Positions 17,289 through 27,835 of a stretch of 64,000 bases of DNA are shown here, one piece after another; the first letter of the stretch is position 1; every line of letters starts with the position of its first letter. The notes beneath the pieces were generated by a model. It did not search any database and had not been told where the DNA came from. It saw nothing but the letters and a program-made list of their open reading frames with translations. This DNA comes from Asticcacaulis sp. MM231 (GTDB lineage Bacteria; Pseudomonadota; Alphaproteobacteria; Caulobacterales; Caulobacteraceae), in the NCBI RefSeq assembly GCF_964186625.1, contig NZ_OZ075108.1, forward strand, positions 2,418,001 to 2,482,000. The letters are read 5' to 3'. Made by a program: the position numbers and the translations under genes.

Positions 17289-18268
17289 GACTTTGCACTG
17301 CCAGACGTTTTGTCATCGAGCGTGGTGACGAAGGCCAGCGTATCGAAAACCAGACGGGTGATGTCGGCAATGACCTGATCGCGGCCGGCATCATCGAGCG
17401 TGCCGCCCGTGGTGTAGATCGACAGGAACACCGGGTCCTTGCCGGGCAGCCATATGACGCCAACATCATTGGTGGCGTTGTTGGCGCCGCTGCCGGTCTT
17501 GTGGCCCAGCACCGCACCGGCGGGAAGACCAGCGGGAATGCGGCCCTTGCCGGTGGTGGTCGCCACCATCCAGTCCTTGAGCCGTTTAAGGCTTTCGGGC
17601 TTGAGAAGAGGACCGGTGAAGACCGTGCGCAACAGATTGCTCATGGCCTCCGGCGTGGTGGTGTCGCGTTCATCCCCGTCGATATTGGTATTGAGCGACG
17701 GCTCGTTACGATCGAAGCGCGTGATGCTGTCACCAAGGCCGCGCACGTAGGCGGTCAGACCGGCCGGTCCGCCGATCAGCGGCAACAGCAAGTTGGCCGC
17801 CGTGTTGTCGCTGAGCGCCACCGCCGCCGAACACAGGTCGCCGATGGTCATTGCGCCCTTGGCGACGTGCATTTTGGTTACCGGGGCATAATCGAGCAGG
17901 TCTTTCGCGCCATATTTGACCGCCTGCGCCACCTTGAGCTTGCCCTGATCGACCTGCTGGAGGATGGCGGCTGCCAGCACCCATTTGAAGGTCGAGCACA
18001 TGGCGAAGCGCTCGGTCGACTGGATGCTCAAAGACCCATTGGCTTCAGAATTGGCCGTAGAACTTCCGGTCAACGCGGAAACGCCAACGCGGCCACCATG
18101 GCGCTTCTGGATCTCGATCATGCGCTGGGCGAAACCAAGCGCCTGCGTCACCTTTTCCGAACAGGCGGCAAGCGGCAAGACGGCCGCCGCCGCACCGCCG
18201 ATCAGGATGCCACGACGCGACAGCACGCTATTTCGCACCTGGCGCGGTATACTTGTCCATCCAGTCAA
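17285..18268 (-). CDS. Class A beta-lactamase
   Basis: A serine beta-lactamase hydrolysing beta-lactam antibiotics in the periplasm. All class A motifs are present, numbered from the longest form: S92-T-F-K95 (Ambler 70-73), S153-D-N155 (130-132), E189-P-S-L-N193 (166-170) and K257-T-G (234-236). The residue before the nucleophile is cysteine (C91, Ambler 69), as in some carbapenemases, but its usual partner at 238 is missing. The export signal has twin arginines (LSRRGILIGGAAAA) and ends in LAAC, so it is probably a Tat-exported lipoprotein. The ATG at 18268 overlaps the peptidase gene by 41 bases; a GTG at 18226, two bases after that gene's stop, is an equally good start. Confidence 0.9.
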   Translation of the reverse strand: MTGWTSIPRQVRNSVLSRRGILIGGAAAAVLPLAACSEKVTQALGFAQRMIEIQKRHGGRVGVSALTGSSTANSEANGSLSIQSTERFAMCSTFKWVLAAAILQQVDQGKLKVAQAVKYGAKDLLDYAPVTKMHVAKGAMTIGDLCSAAVALSDNTAANLLLPLIGGPAGLTAYVRGLGDSITRFDRNEPSLNTNIDGDERDTTTPEAMSNLLRTVFTGPLLKPESLKRLKDWMVATTTGKGRIPAGLPAGAVLGHKTGSGANNATNDVGVIWLPGKDPVFLSIYTTGGTLDDAGRDQVIADITRLVFDTLAFVTTLDDKTSGSAKS

Positions 18269-20324
18269 AGACCGTCTTGTGCCACTTCATCGAATTCTGC
18301 GGCTTGAGGACCCAGTGGTTTTCATCGGGGAAGCGCAGGAAGGCCAATTCAATGCCCTGACGCTGGAGCGCGGTGAAGGTGGCGATGCCCTGCCCCGGCA
18401 CGACGCGGTAATCCTTGTCGGAGTGGATGACCAGTTGCGGCACCGACCAGTCCTTGGCGTGAAGCGCGGGATTGAAAGCGTCCATCTTGGCCATCTTGTC
18501 GTAAGGCGCGCCGCCGTTTTCCCACTCTGAGAACCACAGTTCCTCGGTTTCCTCGGCCATGGTGCGGGTGTCAAAGATGCCGTCATGCTCGACGAGACAC
18601 TTCCATCCTTTAGTTCCTTGGGGCTGCTTCCAGTTGCCGGCGATCCAGTTGATCATATAGCCGCCGTAAGACGCACCGAGCGCGCAGGCGCGATTGCCGT
18701 CGAGGAACTTGTACTTATCCAGCGCGAAGGCCCAGCCCTTTTGCAGGTCTTCGAGCGGACGATCACCCCAGTGTTCGGAAATGGCGTCAGTGAAGGCCTG
18801 ACCGTAGCCGGTGGAGCCGTGGAAATCGATCATCACCACCGCATAGCCGGCGCCGGCATAGGTTTCCGGGTTCCAGCGATAGGACCAGCCGTCGCCGAAT
18901 GAGCCCTGCGGCCCGCCATGGACCAGGAAAGCAACAGGATAGGTCTGGCCCTCGACATAGCCCGCCGGCTTCACGACATAGCCGTGGACCTCTTCGTTGT
19001 TCCAGCCCTTGAAGCTGAACTGCTCATAAGCTCCCGTAGTCAGGGTATCGAGCACGCTGTTGAAACGGGTCAGATTGGTGGCGCCATCATCGAGGACAGC
19101 GGCACCGGCCTTGGCCTGATAGAAGGTCGACGGGCGCTTCAGGCTGTCCTGCAGGAAGACGAAGCCGCGCGGCGTCTCGGCATAGGCGTTCGTGTGACCG
19201 CCCTTGGTCAGCGGCGTCACCTTGCCGGTTTTCACGTCGACGCGGAAAAGGATGTGCTTGCCGACGTCATCGGCATCGACCAGCAGGCTCTTGCCGTCCT
19301 GGCTCCACTGGATGCCGGCGACCGAGCGATCCCAGCCGGGCGCCAGAGCCGTGGTCTTGCCGTTCTCATCCTTCAGCATGATGCCGAAACGGTCAGCTTC
19401 GAAACCGGGGCGCTTCATGGCGACATAGGCCAAAGTCTTGCCATCGGGCGACAGACGCGGGCTACCGTCCCAGGCGGGATTATCCTTGGTGTGGTTGGCA
19501 ATCGCGCCGCCGGTCAGGGGCACGGAATAGATGTCGAAATTGGTGCTCCATGGCTCGGTCTTGCCGGCCTCGCGGGCGGAGAACCAGACGGTCTTCGAGT
19601 CGGGCGAGATGGTGTAGTCGGCCTCATCGCCGAACGGCATGGAGGGCACATCGCCATCATAGCCGTCGGTCAGGGCTATGGGGGAAGCGCCGTCGAGCGG
19701 AACATAGAACAGGTGGTTGCGCGTGCCATCGGCCCAGGTGTCCCAGTGGCGGACGAACAGCTTGGTGTAGACCTCCCCGCTCGACTTGTCGGCCTTGCGC
19801 GCGTCCTGCTTCTGGACGGTGCAGGAGATTTCATTGCCCTTGCATTCGGGGAAAACGGCCAGCGAGAGCACAAGCCCCTTGCCGTCAGGCGTCACCTGAT
19901 AGGCGCCGACATCGAGCGGCAGGCGGGTGACCTGAACGGCCTTGGCGCCGGTGATATCGGTCTTCCACACCTGAGTGGAACCGCCCTCACCGCGCGACGA
20001 CAGGAAGTAGATCGACTTGCCATCGGGGCTCCATTGCGCGTTAGACGCGCCGCCTTCGGAAATGGCCAGCTTGACCTCAGGCGTGGCCGGCTGGCTCAGA
20101 TCCTTGAGCCAGAGCGAACTGACGCCCTTGTTCTTGTCCATGTCGGTGGCGCGGATATTGAGCACGGCGTACCGGCCGCTGCTGTCGACCTTGAAGCCGT
20201 TTATACGATCGAGCTTGACCATATCGCTGTAGGTGAAGGGGGCTGCATTCGCCGCACCGCAGAGAGCGGCCAGCGAAACCGAGCCGGCCAGAAGGACGGC
20301 GGTGATTTTGGAAGAAAAGAACAT
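18228..20324 (-). CDS. Exported S9-family prolyl oligopeptidase-like peptidase
   Basis: A 698-residue exported serine peptidase. The signal peptide is MFFSSKITAVLLAGSVSLAA ending near ANA. A seven-bladed TolB/WD-like propeller fills about residues 30-420 (repeats of the form WSPDGKSIYF, SPDGKTLAYV). The C-terminal alpha/beta hydrolase domain has LVHGGPQGSFGDGW and the nucleophile in GASYGGY, with the catalytic histidine in DENHW. Members cleave short peptides (dipeptidyl- or acylaminoacyl-peptidase type). The start at 20324 is chosen because it begins the signal peptide; the frame is open to 20411. It is first in an operon with the beta-lactamase and glutaminase genes. Confidence 0.9.
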   Translation of the reverse strand: MFFSSKITAVLLAGSVSLAALCGAANAAPFTYSDMVKLDRINGFKVDSSGRYAVLNIRATDMDKNKGVSSLWLKDLSQPATPEVKLAISEGGASNAQWSPDGKSIYFLSSRGEGGSTQVWKTDITGAKAVQVTRLPLDVGAYQVTPDGKGLVLSLAVFPECKGNEISCTVQKQDARKADKSSGEVYTKLFVRHWDTWADGTRNHLFYVPLDGASPIALTDGYDGDVPSMPFGDEADYTISPDSKTVWFSAREAGKTEPWSTNFDIYSVPLTGGAIANHTKDNPAWDGSPRLSPDGKTLAYVAMKRPGFEADRFGIMLKDENGKTTALAPGWDRSVAGIQWSQDGKSLLVDADDVGKHILFRVDVKTGKVTPLTKGGHTNAYAETPRGFVFLQDSLKRPSTFYQAKAGAAVLDDGATNLTRFNSVLDTLTTGAYEQFSFKGWNNEEVHGYVVKPAGYVEGQTYPVAFLVHGGPQGSFGDGWSYRWNPETYAGAGYAVVMIDFHGSTGYGQAFTDAISEHWGDRPLEDLQKGWAFALDKYKFLDGNRACALGASYGGYMINWIAGNWKQPQGTKGWKCLVEHDGIFDTRTMAEETEELWFSEWENGGAPYDKMAKMDAFNPALHAKDWSVPQLVIHSDKDYRVVPGQGIATFTALQRQGIELAFLRFPDENHWVLKPQNSMKWHKTVFDWMDKYTAPGAK

Positions 20325-20459
20325 GGACCAACCTGTGTCAGGTGTTACGATTGGTACGTTTAAAGCCCCCTTTGCCGGGCTTGTCGAGCGCCGAGCGAAA
20401 AAGATGGCCAAATTTTCACGCCAATTATAGAGACAAAAGTGAGTTTTGCGGCGATCGTT

Positions 20460-21638
20460 TTACTGAAATACGCTCAAGGCCTGTTCGATATCCGCAATCA
20501 GGTCGTCCGGGTCTTCCAGACCGGCGTAAAAGCGCACGGCCGAGCCTTGCAGATAGGGATCGGGCTCATCGCTGAGACGCGCACGGCCACGGATCTGCGG
20601 CTCAGAATTGGTGGCCAGGCTCTCATAACCGCCCCAGCTAAAGCCAAGCCCAAACAGCTTGAGTTTGTTGAGGAACGCCTGTGACTGCCTGTCGCCATCG
20701 CCCTTGAAGAGTGCCATGAACAGGCCGTTGGCGGCGGTGAAGTCGCGCTTGAAGATATCATGGCCGGGATGGCTTTCCAGCGCCGGATGGACAACCTTCA
20801 GCACCTCCGGACGGCCTTCCAGCCATTTGGCGATCTTGAGCGCGCTATCGCCGCTTTGCTTGATGCGCAAATGCAGGGAGCGGATGCCACGCGACGCCAG
20901 ATAGCTTTCGTCGGCCGAGGTAAAGAAGCCCCAGGCCTTGATCGTGTCTTGCAACACCTGGCCGAGCTTCGGATCTGTGACCGACACCGAACCGATCAGC
21001 ACGTCGGAATGGCCGCCGACATACTTGGTCAGCGCCTGCATGGAAAGATCGACATCATGCGCCAGCGGCTTGAAGAGAATACCACCGCCATAGGTGTTGT
21101 CGCACAGGGTCAGGATGCCGCGCGCCTTGGCAAGCTTGGCGATGCCGGGAATGTCCTGAATATCGAAGGTCAGCGACCCAGGGCTTTCGACATAGATCAT
21201 CTTCGTGTGCGGCGTGACGAGCGCCAGCACCTCTTCCGGCGACAGGCGCGGCTCATAATAGCGCGTGATGACGCCAAAGCGCTTCATCTGGGTATCAAGG
21301 AAGCGGCGCACGGGGCGATAGCAGGAATTGACGACCAGAATCTCATCACCCGCCGCGAGGAAGGCAAACATCGGCAGGGTCAGCGCCGCCAGACCTGACG
21401 GCAGTATAAACGCCTCCTGCGCGCCTTCGAGTTCGGCGATCAGGCGGCAGAGTTCGTTCTGGGTGGAGAGACCATCGGTGCCATAGGTCGGCTTGACGTC
21501 GTCATTATAGAGCATCTCAGCGTTTTCAAACAGCACGGTCGAACCGCGCTCCACCGCCGTATTGACCGCGCGTCGCGAGTTCTGGCGGCCCAACGTGGCG
21601 CTGGTCAGGCGGGTGGTCTCTTTAGGGGCTTTCGTCAT
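20460..21638 (-). CDS. metC: Cystathionine beta-lyase
   Basis: A 392-residue PLP enzyme of the Cys/Met metabolism family. The cofactor lysine is K205 in QALTKYVGGHSD and the pyridine-binding aspartate is D180 in LCDNTYG. Other landmarks are YGTDGLSTQNELCRLIAELEG (shortened form of the family N-terminal block) and SWGGYESL near the end. The subgroup with TSATLGRQ and SWGGYESL is the MetC type, which splits cystathionine to homocysteine, pyruvate and ammonia. The start at 21638 (MTKAPKETTRL) matches the family; upstream codons look non-coding. It stands alone between the S9 operon and the fadAB terminator. Confidence 0.88.
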   Translation of the reverse strand: MTKAPKETTRLTSATLGRQNSRRAVNTAVERGSTVLFENAEMLYNDDVKPTYGTDGLSTQNELCRLIAELEGAQEAFILPSGLAALTLPMFAFLAAGDEILVVNSCYRPVRRFLDTQMKRFGVITRYYEPRLSPEEVLALVTPHTKMIYVESPGSLTFDIQDIPGIAKLAKARGILTLCDNTYGGGILFKPLAHDVDLSMQALTKYVGGHSDVLIGSVSVTDPKLGQVLQDTIKAWGFFTSADESYLASRGIRSLHLRIKQSGDSALKIAKWLEGRPEVLKVVHPALESHPGHDIFKRDFTAANGLFMALFKGDGDRQSQAFLNKLKLFGLGFSWGGYESLATNSEPQIRGRARLSDEPDPYLQGSAVRFYAGLEDPDDLIADIEQALSVFQ

Positions 21639-21747
21639 ATCAGGCACTCGAAAAGGCGGGAGAGTATACGATCCCTTCAACCCCGAAACGCTGCCCCGCG
21701 CAAGCCATAAGAACTGAGGATACCGGTCAGCGGGGCTGAACATCAAA

Positions 21748-21776
21748 AACCCCCGCAGATCGCTCTGCGGGGGGTA
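21748..21776 (-). terminator. Terminator of the fadAB operon
   Basis: Nine-base perfect stem (CCCCCGCAG with CTGCGGGGG, 21750-21773) followed on the minus strand by GTTTTTG. It lies just after the fadB stop and shares its 20-base core with the terminator at 9993-10026. Confidence 0.85.
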
Positions 21777-21782
21777 TGTCTT

Positions 21783-24005
21783 TTAAGCGGCTTTCTCGGA
21801 CTTGTCCTTGCCGAAGCGACCGTAGAAGGTTTCACCCTTCGCGGCCATTTCACGCAGCAGCTTCGGCGGAGCGAAACGCTCGCCGTAGAGCTTGGTCATG
21901 CGGTCCAGTTCCTCAACGAACTTCGCCGTGCCGATGGCGTCGATCAGTGACACGATCCCGCCCGACCACGGCGCGAAGCCCCAGCCGAGGATCGAACCGA
22001 CATCGGCCTCACGCGGATCGGTGATGACACCCTCCTCGAAGCAGCGCGCAGCCGTGACCGCCTGCGTATAGAGCAGGCGCTTCTTCAGTTCCTCGACCTG
22101 AGCCGGATCGGCCTCGGCCACGGTCACCGGGAACATGTCCTTGGCGCCCTGCCACAGGGTCTTGTTGCCGCCGGCCGCAGGGTAATCGTAGAAACCCTTG
22201 CCGTTCTTGCGACCCAGGCGTCCATCGGCGACCATCTGGGCCACTTCCTTTTCGCCGGGGATCGGCTGGTAGGCGTCGCCCATGGCCTTGGCGGTCTCAG
22301 AGGTGATCTTGGTCAGCAGATCGAGCGCCACATCGTCCATCATTTCCAGCGGACCGCGCGGCATACCGGTCATGCGGCCGACATTGTCGATCAGCGCCGG
22401 GGCGACGCCTTCCGACCACATGATCATGCCTTCGGCGGTGAACGGGATGAAGCAGCGGTTGGCGAAGAAGAAGCGCGAGTCGTTGACCACCACCGGCGTC
22501 TTCTTGATCTTGAGCGCGAAATCGATGGCCTTGGCCACCGTGGCGTCCGAGGTCTTTTCGCCGCGGATGATCTCGACCAGCATCATCTTGTCGACCGGTG
22601 AGAAGAAGTGGATGCCGATATAGTTGTCCGGCTTCGATGAGGCGGTGGCCAGCAGGGTGATGGGGATGGTCGAGGTGTTGGTGCCGAAGATCGCGCTGTC
22701 GGCCTTGGCTCTGGCATAGAGCGTGGCCTCGGCCTGCTTGGTGACCTGTTCCTTGAGGTCGGTGTTTTCAAACACGGCTTCCACCGCCAGATCGGAGCCG
22801 GTGATGGCGGCGTAATCCGGCGTAGCGGTGATGAGGTCGAGCAGGCCTTGCGCCTTCTCTTGTGTCATCTTGCCGCGCGAAACGGCCTTCTTCACCAGAT
22901 CCTCGCAGTGCGCCTTGCCCTTGTCGGCGGAGGCCTGATCGCGGTCAAGCAGGATGGTTTTGATGCCGGCCAGGGCGCTGACATAGGCGATGCCCGCCCC
23001 CATCATGCCGGCGCCGATAACGGCCACCTGACCGAACTCGGTCTTCGGCACGCCTGCGGGACGGCCGGAACCCTTGCCGATCTGCTGCATCGAGAAGAAG
23101 AAGGTGCGGATCATCGCCTTGGCCTGCGGCGTGGCCAGGGTCTTCGAGAAGAAGCGCGTCTCGATCCGGATGGCGGTATCGAACGGCACCTGCAGGCCTT
23201 CATAGACCGAGTGCATCAGGTTGATGACGGCGGGATAATTGCCATAGGATTGCTTGCGCAGCAGGGCATTGCCCATGATGAAGACCTGCGCGCCGGCCGG
23301 ATGGTAAGGGCCACCACCGGGAATCTTGTAGTCCTTCTTGTCCCAGCGCGCGACCGGATCGCCTTTTGTCTTGATCCAGGTCTTGGCGGTTTCGACCACC
23401 TTGTCGTCATCGACCACTTCATCGACGACACCGGCGGCCAGCGCCTCGGCCGGCTTGAAGCTCTTGCCTTCCGACATGGCCATGAGCGCAGCCTGTGCAC
23501 CGATCAGACGTGGCAGACGTTGCGAACCACCACCGCCGGGGAAGAGGCCGATCTTGATTTCGGGCAGGCCGACCTGTGTCTTCGGGCTATTGGACAGCAC
23601 GCGGTAATGACAGGCGAGCGCCACTTCGAGACCGCCGCCAAGCGCCAGGCCGTTGATGGCGATGGCCACGGGCTTGCCGCAGGTTTCCAGCAGGCGATAG
23701 ACGCGGTTCATTTCAAAGGCGCCGTCAAAGCCGGCCTTCAGTTTTGATTGCTCGTCCTGAGCGCCGCCTTCAGCTTCCCAGGCGCCGGAAAGCATTTCTT
23801 CGAGATCAGCGCCGGCGCAGAAGCCCGTGGTCTTGCCCGAGGTGATGACCACGCCCTTGATTTCGGCTTCATTCTTGGCGCGCAGGGCAATCTGCTCCAG
23901 ATCGGCCAGGGCGCCCTTGGTGAAGGTGTTCATCGTCTTGCCCGGCACGTCGAACGTGGCCAGCAGGATGCCATCGGCGTCGAGATCGGTTTTGAAATTT
24001 TCCAT
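21783..24005 (-). CDS. fadB: Bifunctional enoyl-CoA hydratase/3-hydroxyacyl-CoA dehydrogenase
   Basis: A 740-residue multifunctional subunit of fatty-acid beta-oxidation. The N-terminal crotonase domain (about 1-200) has SGKTTGFCAGADLEEM for the oxyanion hole and GLPEIKIGLFPGGGGSQRLPR with the catalytic glutamate. The C-terminal 3-hydroxyacyl-CoA dehydrogenase domain starts with the NAD-binding VAVIGAGMMGAGIAY near 330 and holds GIHFFSPVDKM with the catalytic histidine. It works as a complex with the thiolase encoded 23 bases upstream. The FadB and FadJ subtypes are not separable here. A terminator follows the gene. Confidence 0.92.
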   Translation of the reverse strand: MENFKTDLDADGILLATFDVPGKTMNTFTKGALADLEQIALRAKNEAEIKGVVITSGKTTGFCAGADLEEMLSGAWEAEGGAQDEQSKLKAGFDGAFEMNRVYRLLETCGKPVAIAINGLALGGGLEVALACHYRVLSNSPKTQVGLPEIKIGLFPGGGGSQRLPRLIGAQAALMAMSEGKSFKPAEALAAGVVDEVVDDDKVVETAKTWIKTKGDPVARWDKKDYKIPGGGPYHPAGAQVFIMGNALLRKQSYGNYPAVINLMHSVYEGLQVPFDTAIRIETRFFSKTLATPQAKAMIRTFFFSMQQIGKGSGRPAGVPKTEFGQVAVIGAGMMGAGIAYVSALAGIKTILLDRDQASADKGKAHCEDLVKKAVSRGKMTQEKAQGLLDLITATPDYAAITGSDLAVEAVFENTDLKEQVTKQAEATLYARAKADSAIFGTNTSTIPITLLATASSKPDNYIGIHFFSPVDKMMLVEIIRGEKTSDATVAKAIDFALKIKKTPVVVNDSRFFFANRCFIPFTAEGMIMWSEGVAPALIDNVGRMTGMPRGPLEMMDDVALDLLTKITSETAKAMGDAYQPIPGEKEVAQMVADGRLGRKNGKGFYDYPAAGGNKTLWQGAKDMFPVTVAEADPAQVEELKKRLLYTQAVTAARCFEEGVITDPREADVGSILGWGFAPWSGGIVSLIDAIGTAKFVEELDRMTKLYGERFAPPKLLREMAAKGETFYGRFGKDKSEKAA

Positions 24006-24028
24006 ATTTTATCTCCCTATCTCTGTTC

Positions 24029-25246
<1,218 letters not shown>

Positions 25247-25387
25247 AGGTTCGGGCTCCTCTGAGTTTTTTGGCGGCTTAAGACGCCTTTTTAGGTGCAG
25301 CATAGATGCGCTTTGTTTACGCGAACGTCAAGATCGTCGCAAAAAATATTATCGTCAGTTCGGCGGAAAAGTGCCGCCCGCGCATCT

Positions 25388-25402
25388 AATTATAATACAA
25401 TT
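25388..25402. promoter_or_regulatory. Candidate operator before the galactonate operon
   Basis: AATTATAATACAATT is an imperfect 15-base palindrome (three mismatched positions) about 60 bases before the dgoD start. It resembles the AT-rich, TACAA-containing sites of GntR-type sugar-acid regulators such as DgoR. No regulator gene is adjacent, so the binding protein would be encoded elsewhere. Confidence 0.35.
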
Positions 25403-25464
25403 TAATTGACCCTGACGGATCAAAAGGTTAGGTCATAACAACACAAGACATACGGAAACCGACC

Positions 25465-26649
25465 ATGGACACCACCGCCCCCCTCGCCTCACATGTCAAT
25501 GCCCGGACCACGATCCGCAAGATCGAAACCTTCGCCGTGCCGCCGCGCTGGCTGTTCGTGCGCGTCGAGAGCGATGATGGCGCGGTCGGCTGGGGCGAGG
25601 CCTCGCTGGAAGGTCATACCGAGGCCACGGAAGCCACCTTCGCCGAAATCCGCGAACGCTTTATCGGTCACGATGCCGACCGTATCGAGGATATGTGGCA
25701 GGTGTTCTATCGCCTGGGCTTCTATCGCGGCGGCCCGGTGCTAATGTCGGCTTTGTCAGGCTTTGATCAGGCGCTGTGGGATCTGAAGGCCCGCCGCCTG
25801 GGCGTGCCGGTTTGGCAATTGCTCGGCGGCCAGGTGCGCGATCGCGTGCAGGTTTACGCCTGGATCGGTGGCGACCGTCCGTCAGACGTCATCGACGCCG
25901 GCAAGTCGCGCCTGGCGCAGGGCTTCAAGGCCGTCAAGATGAATGCCTCGGAGGACATGGGCTGGCTCGATTCGCCGCGCGTGCTCAATGACGTGCTGGA
26001 GCGCTTCAGCTCGGTGCAGTCGCTTGGTCTCGATGTCGGCATGGACTTCCACGGCCGAGTCCACAAGCCGATGGCCAAGCAACTGGCGCACGCGCTGGAG
26101 CCCCTGCGTCCGCTGTTCATCGAGGAGCCGCTGCTGAGCGAGCATATCGAGGCCATCGAGCAGTTGTCGAAACTGACCACCACGCCGATCGCCCTGGGTG
26201 AGCGCCTGTACAGCCGCTGGGATTTCAAGCCGTTTTTGGAGCGCGCCTGCGTCGATATCATCCAGCCCGACCTCAGCCACGCCGGCGGGATTTCGGAATG
26301 CCGCCGCATCGCCGCCATGGCCGAAGCTTATGACGTCGCCATCGCCCCGCACTCGCCGCTCGGACCGCTGGCGCTTGGCGCCTGTATGCAACTGGCCATC
26401 GCCACACCGAACCACGTCATTCAGGAAATGTCGCTCGGTATCCACTACAATACCAACGGCCACGACCTGCTGTTCTATATGAAGAACCCCGAAGTGTTCG
26501 ATGTGAAGGACGGCTATCTCGAGGCGCTGCAAGGCCCCGGTCTTGGCGTCGAGATCGACGAGGACAAGGTGCGTGAAATGGCCAAGGACTGCCCGCCCTG
26601 GCGCAATCCGGCGTGGCGCGGGCCAGATGGCTACGTGAGAGAGTGGTAG
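25465..26649 (+). CDS. dgoD: D-galactonate dehydratase
   Basis: A 394-residue enolase-superfamily enzyme of the mandelate racemase subgroup that dehydrates D-galactonate to 2-dehydro-3-deoxy-D-galactonate. Metal ligands and acid/base residues are visible in the blocks GLDVGMDFHGRVHKP, FIEEPLLSEH, LGERLYSRW and IAPHSPLGP. The sequence VGWGEASLEGHTEA near the N-terminus and the NGHDLLFYMKNPEVFDVKDGY block near the end (about 330-352) fit DgoD. It opens a cluster with a lactonase, dgoK and dgoA, together the De Ley-Doudoroff route of galactose breakdown. A dispersed repeat separates it from the next gene. Confidence 0.92.
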   Translation: MDTTAPLASHVNARTTIRKIETFAVPPRWLFVRVESDDGAVGWGEASLEGHTEATEATFAEIRERFIGHDADRIEDMWQVFYRLGFYRGGPVLMSALSGFDQALWDLKARRLGVPVWQLLGGQVRDRVQVYAWIGGDRPSDVIDAGKSRLAQGFKAVKMNASEDMGWLDSPRVLNDVLERFSSVQSLGLDVGMDFHGRVHKPMAKQLAHALEPLRPLFIEEPLLSEHIEAIEQLSKLTTTPIALGERLYSRWDFKPFLERACVDIIQPDLSHAGGISECRRIAAMAEAYDVAIAPHSPLGPLALGACMQLAIATPNHVIQEMSLGIHYNTNGHDLLFYMKNPEVFDVKDGYLEALQGPGLGVEIDEDKVREMAKDCPPWRNPAWRGPDGYVREW

Positions 26650-26668
26650 GTCGGGACGGTCTAACGGC

Positions 26669-26766
26669 CTGCAAAGCGTCATCTGCCTGCGATACGTTCC
26701 TCACGTACAAAAGTACGTCTCAGGGCCGCTTAGGCCGGTACGTTTCTCGTCAGCTAACACTTTTCG
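26669..26766 (+). repeat. Dispersed intergenic repeat, copy B
   Basis: Begins CTGCAAAGCGTCATCT, continues with CTCACGTACAAAAGTACG and ends CAGCTAACACTTTTCGCC, the same order of blocks as the minus strand of 10085-10166. The middle has diverged. It fills much of the 290-base gap between dgoD and the lactonase gene; the rest of the gap is C/G-rich and shows no gene. Confidence 0.75.
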
Positions 26767-26939
26767 CCACGTTATCCCTCCCCGCCACCGAGCCTCTCAT
26801 CTTGTACCTCCCCGCTTGTCGGGGAGGGGGACCGCACGAACCGCGAAGCGATGAGATGTGGTGGTGGGGTTTCTTGCTTTTCTTTTTCAACCACTCATCC
26901 TAAAAAACCCAAACACAGACAAAACAGGATCAGGAAACT

Positions 26940-27800
26940 ATGTCCGATATTATCCGCCGCTCCGCTCCAGGCGCCATTCTCGGTGAAGGCCCGCTGTGGT
27001 CGAAGCGCGATCAATGCGTCTACTGGGTCGATATCCTGTCGCACAATCTCCACGCCTATTACCTCAATGGCGAAAGCAAGACGTGGCACTTCCCCGAGCC
27101 GATCGGCTGGGTGATCGAGCGCGAAGCCGGCGGTTTCATCGCCGGGCTCATGAGCGGTTTCGCCGAGGTCACACTTGAACCGCTGACCATCAGGCACATC
27201 GCTACCCCCTACCCGCACGAGCCGGAAAATCGTCTCAACGACGCCAAGGCCGATGACCGCGGCCGCATCTGGGCCGGTTCTATGCACAAGCCCATCACAA
27301 AGGTGTCCGGTGGTTTTTACCGCCTCAATACCGACCTGTCGTGGCAGGAGGTCGATGGACCGTACAAGATCGCCAATGGCCCGACCTTCTCGGCCGATCA
27401 CGCCACCGTCTATCACACCGACACTGGCAAGAATGAGATCTACGTCTTCGATATTATCGACGGTGAACTGGCCAACAAGACGCTGTGGCTGACCTTCCCC
27501 GAAGATTGGGGTGGCCCGGACGGCATGACGACCGACGCCCAAGGCGGCATCTGGATCGCCCATTGGGGCCCTGGCAAGGTGACGCGCTTCAACCCTGACG
27601 CTACAGTCGATTTCTCCATCGAACTGCCGGCCAAGCAAATCACCTCGCTGTGCTTCGCGGGTGATGCGCTTGATCGCGTTTTCGTCACCTCGGCGTCTGA
27701 AAACCTGCCGGAAGATCGTGAAGGCGGGACACTCTTCGAAATACCTTCTGATCTGCTGCGCGGCCATACCGGCCTTGAACCGCAGAAGTTTAAGGGCTAA
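26940..27800 (+). CDS. SMP-30/gluconolactonase-like sugar lactonase
   Basis: A 286-residue six-bladed propeller lactonase. The metal-binding residues lie in LGEGPLWSKRDQCVYWVDI (Glu), ENRLNDAKADDRGRIWAGSM (Asn) and GGPDGMTTDAQGGIWIAHWG (Asp). The family opens sugar lactones; by its place between dgoD and dgoK it most likely hydrolyses D-galactono-lactone to D-galactonate. AGGAAACT stands just before the ATG. It is followed by dgoK after 35 bases, a gap that holds a small palindrome AAGTCGGAACCGACTT at 27799-27814. Confidence 0.88.
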   Translation: MSDIIRRSAPGAILGEGPLWSKRDQCVYWVDILSHNLHAYYLNGESKTWHFPEPIGWVIEREAGGFIAGLMSGFAEVTLEPLTIRHIATPYPHEPENRLNDAKADDRGRIWAGSMHKPITKVSGGFYRLNTDLSWQEVDGPYKIANGPTFSADHATVYHTDTGKNEIYVFDIIDGELANKTLWLTFPEDWGGPDGMTTDAQGGIWIAHWGPGKVTRFNPDATVDFSIELPAKQITSLCFAGDALDRVFVTSASENLPEDREGGTLFEIPSDLLRGHTGLEPQKFKG

Positions 27801-27835
27801 GTCGGAACCGACTTGTAATCAAGAGAATCCGAAGC

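Noticed and set aside
18918..20363. 481-codon open frame opposite the S9 peptidase gene
   Set aside because: It is antisense to a gene with signal peptide, propeller repeats and catalytic motif. The frame shows no recognisable domain.
22848..23747. 299-codon plus-strand frame opposite fadB
   Set aside because: Antisense shadow of a conserved beta-oxidation gene.
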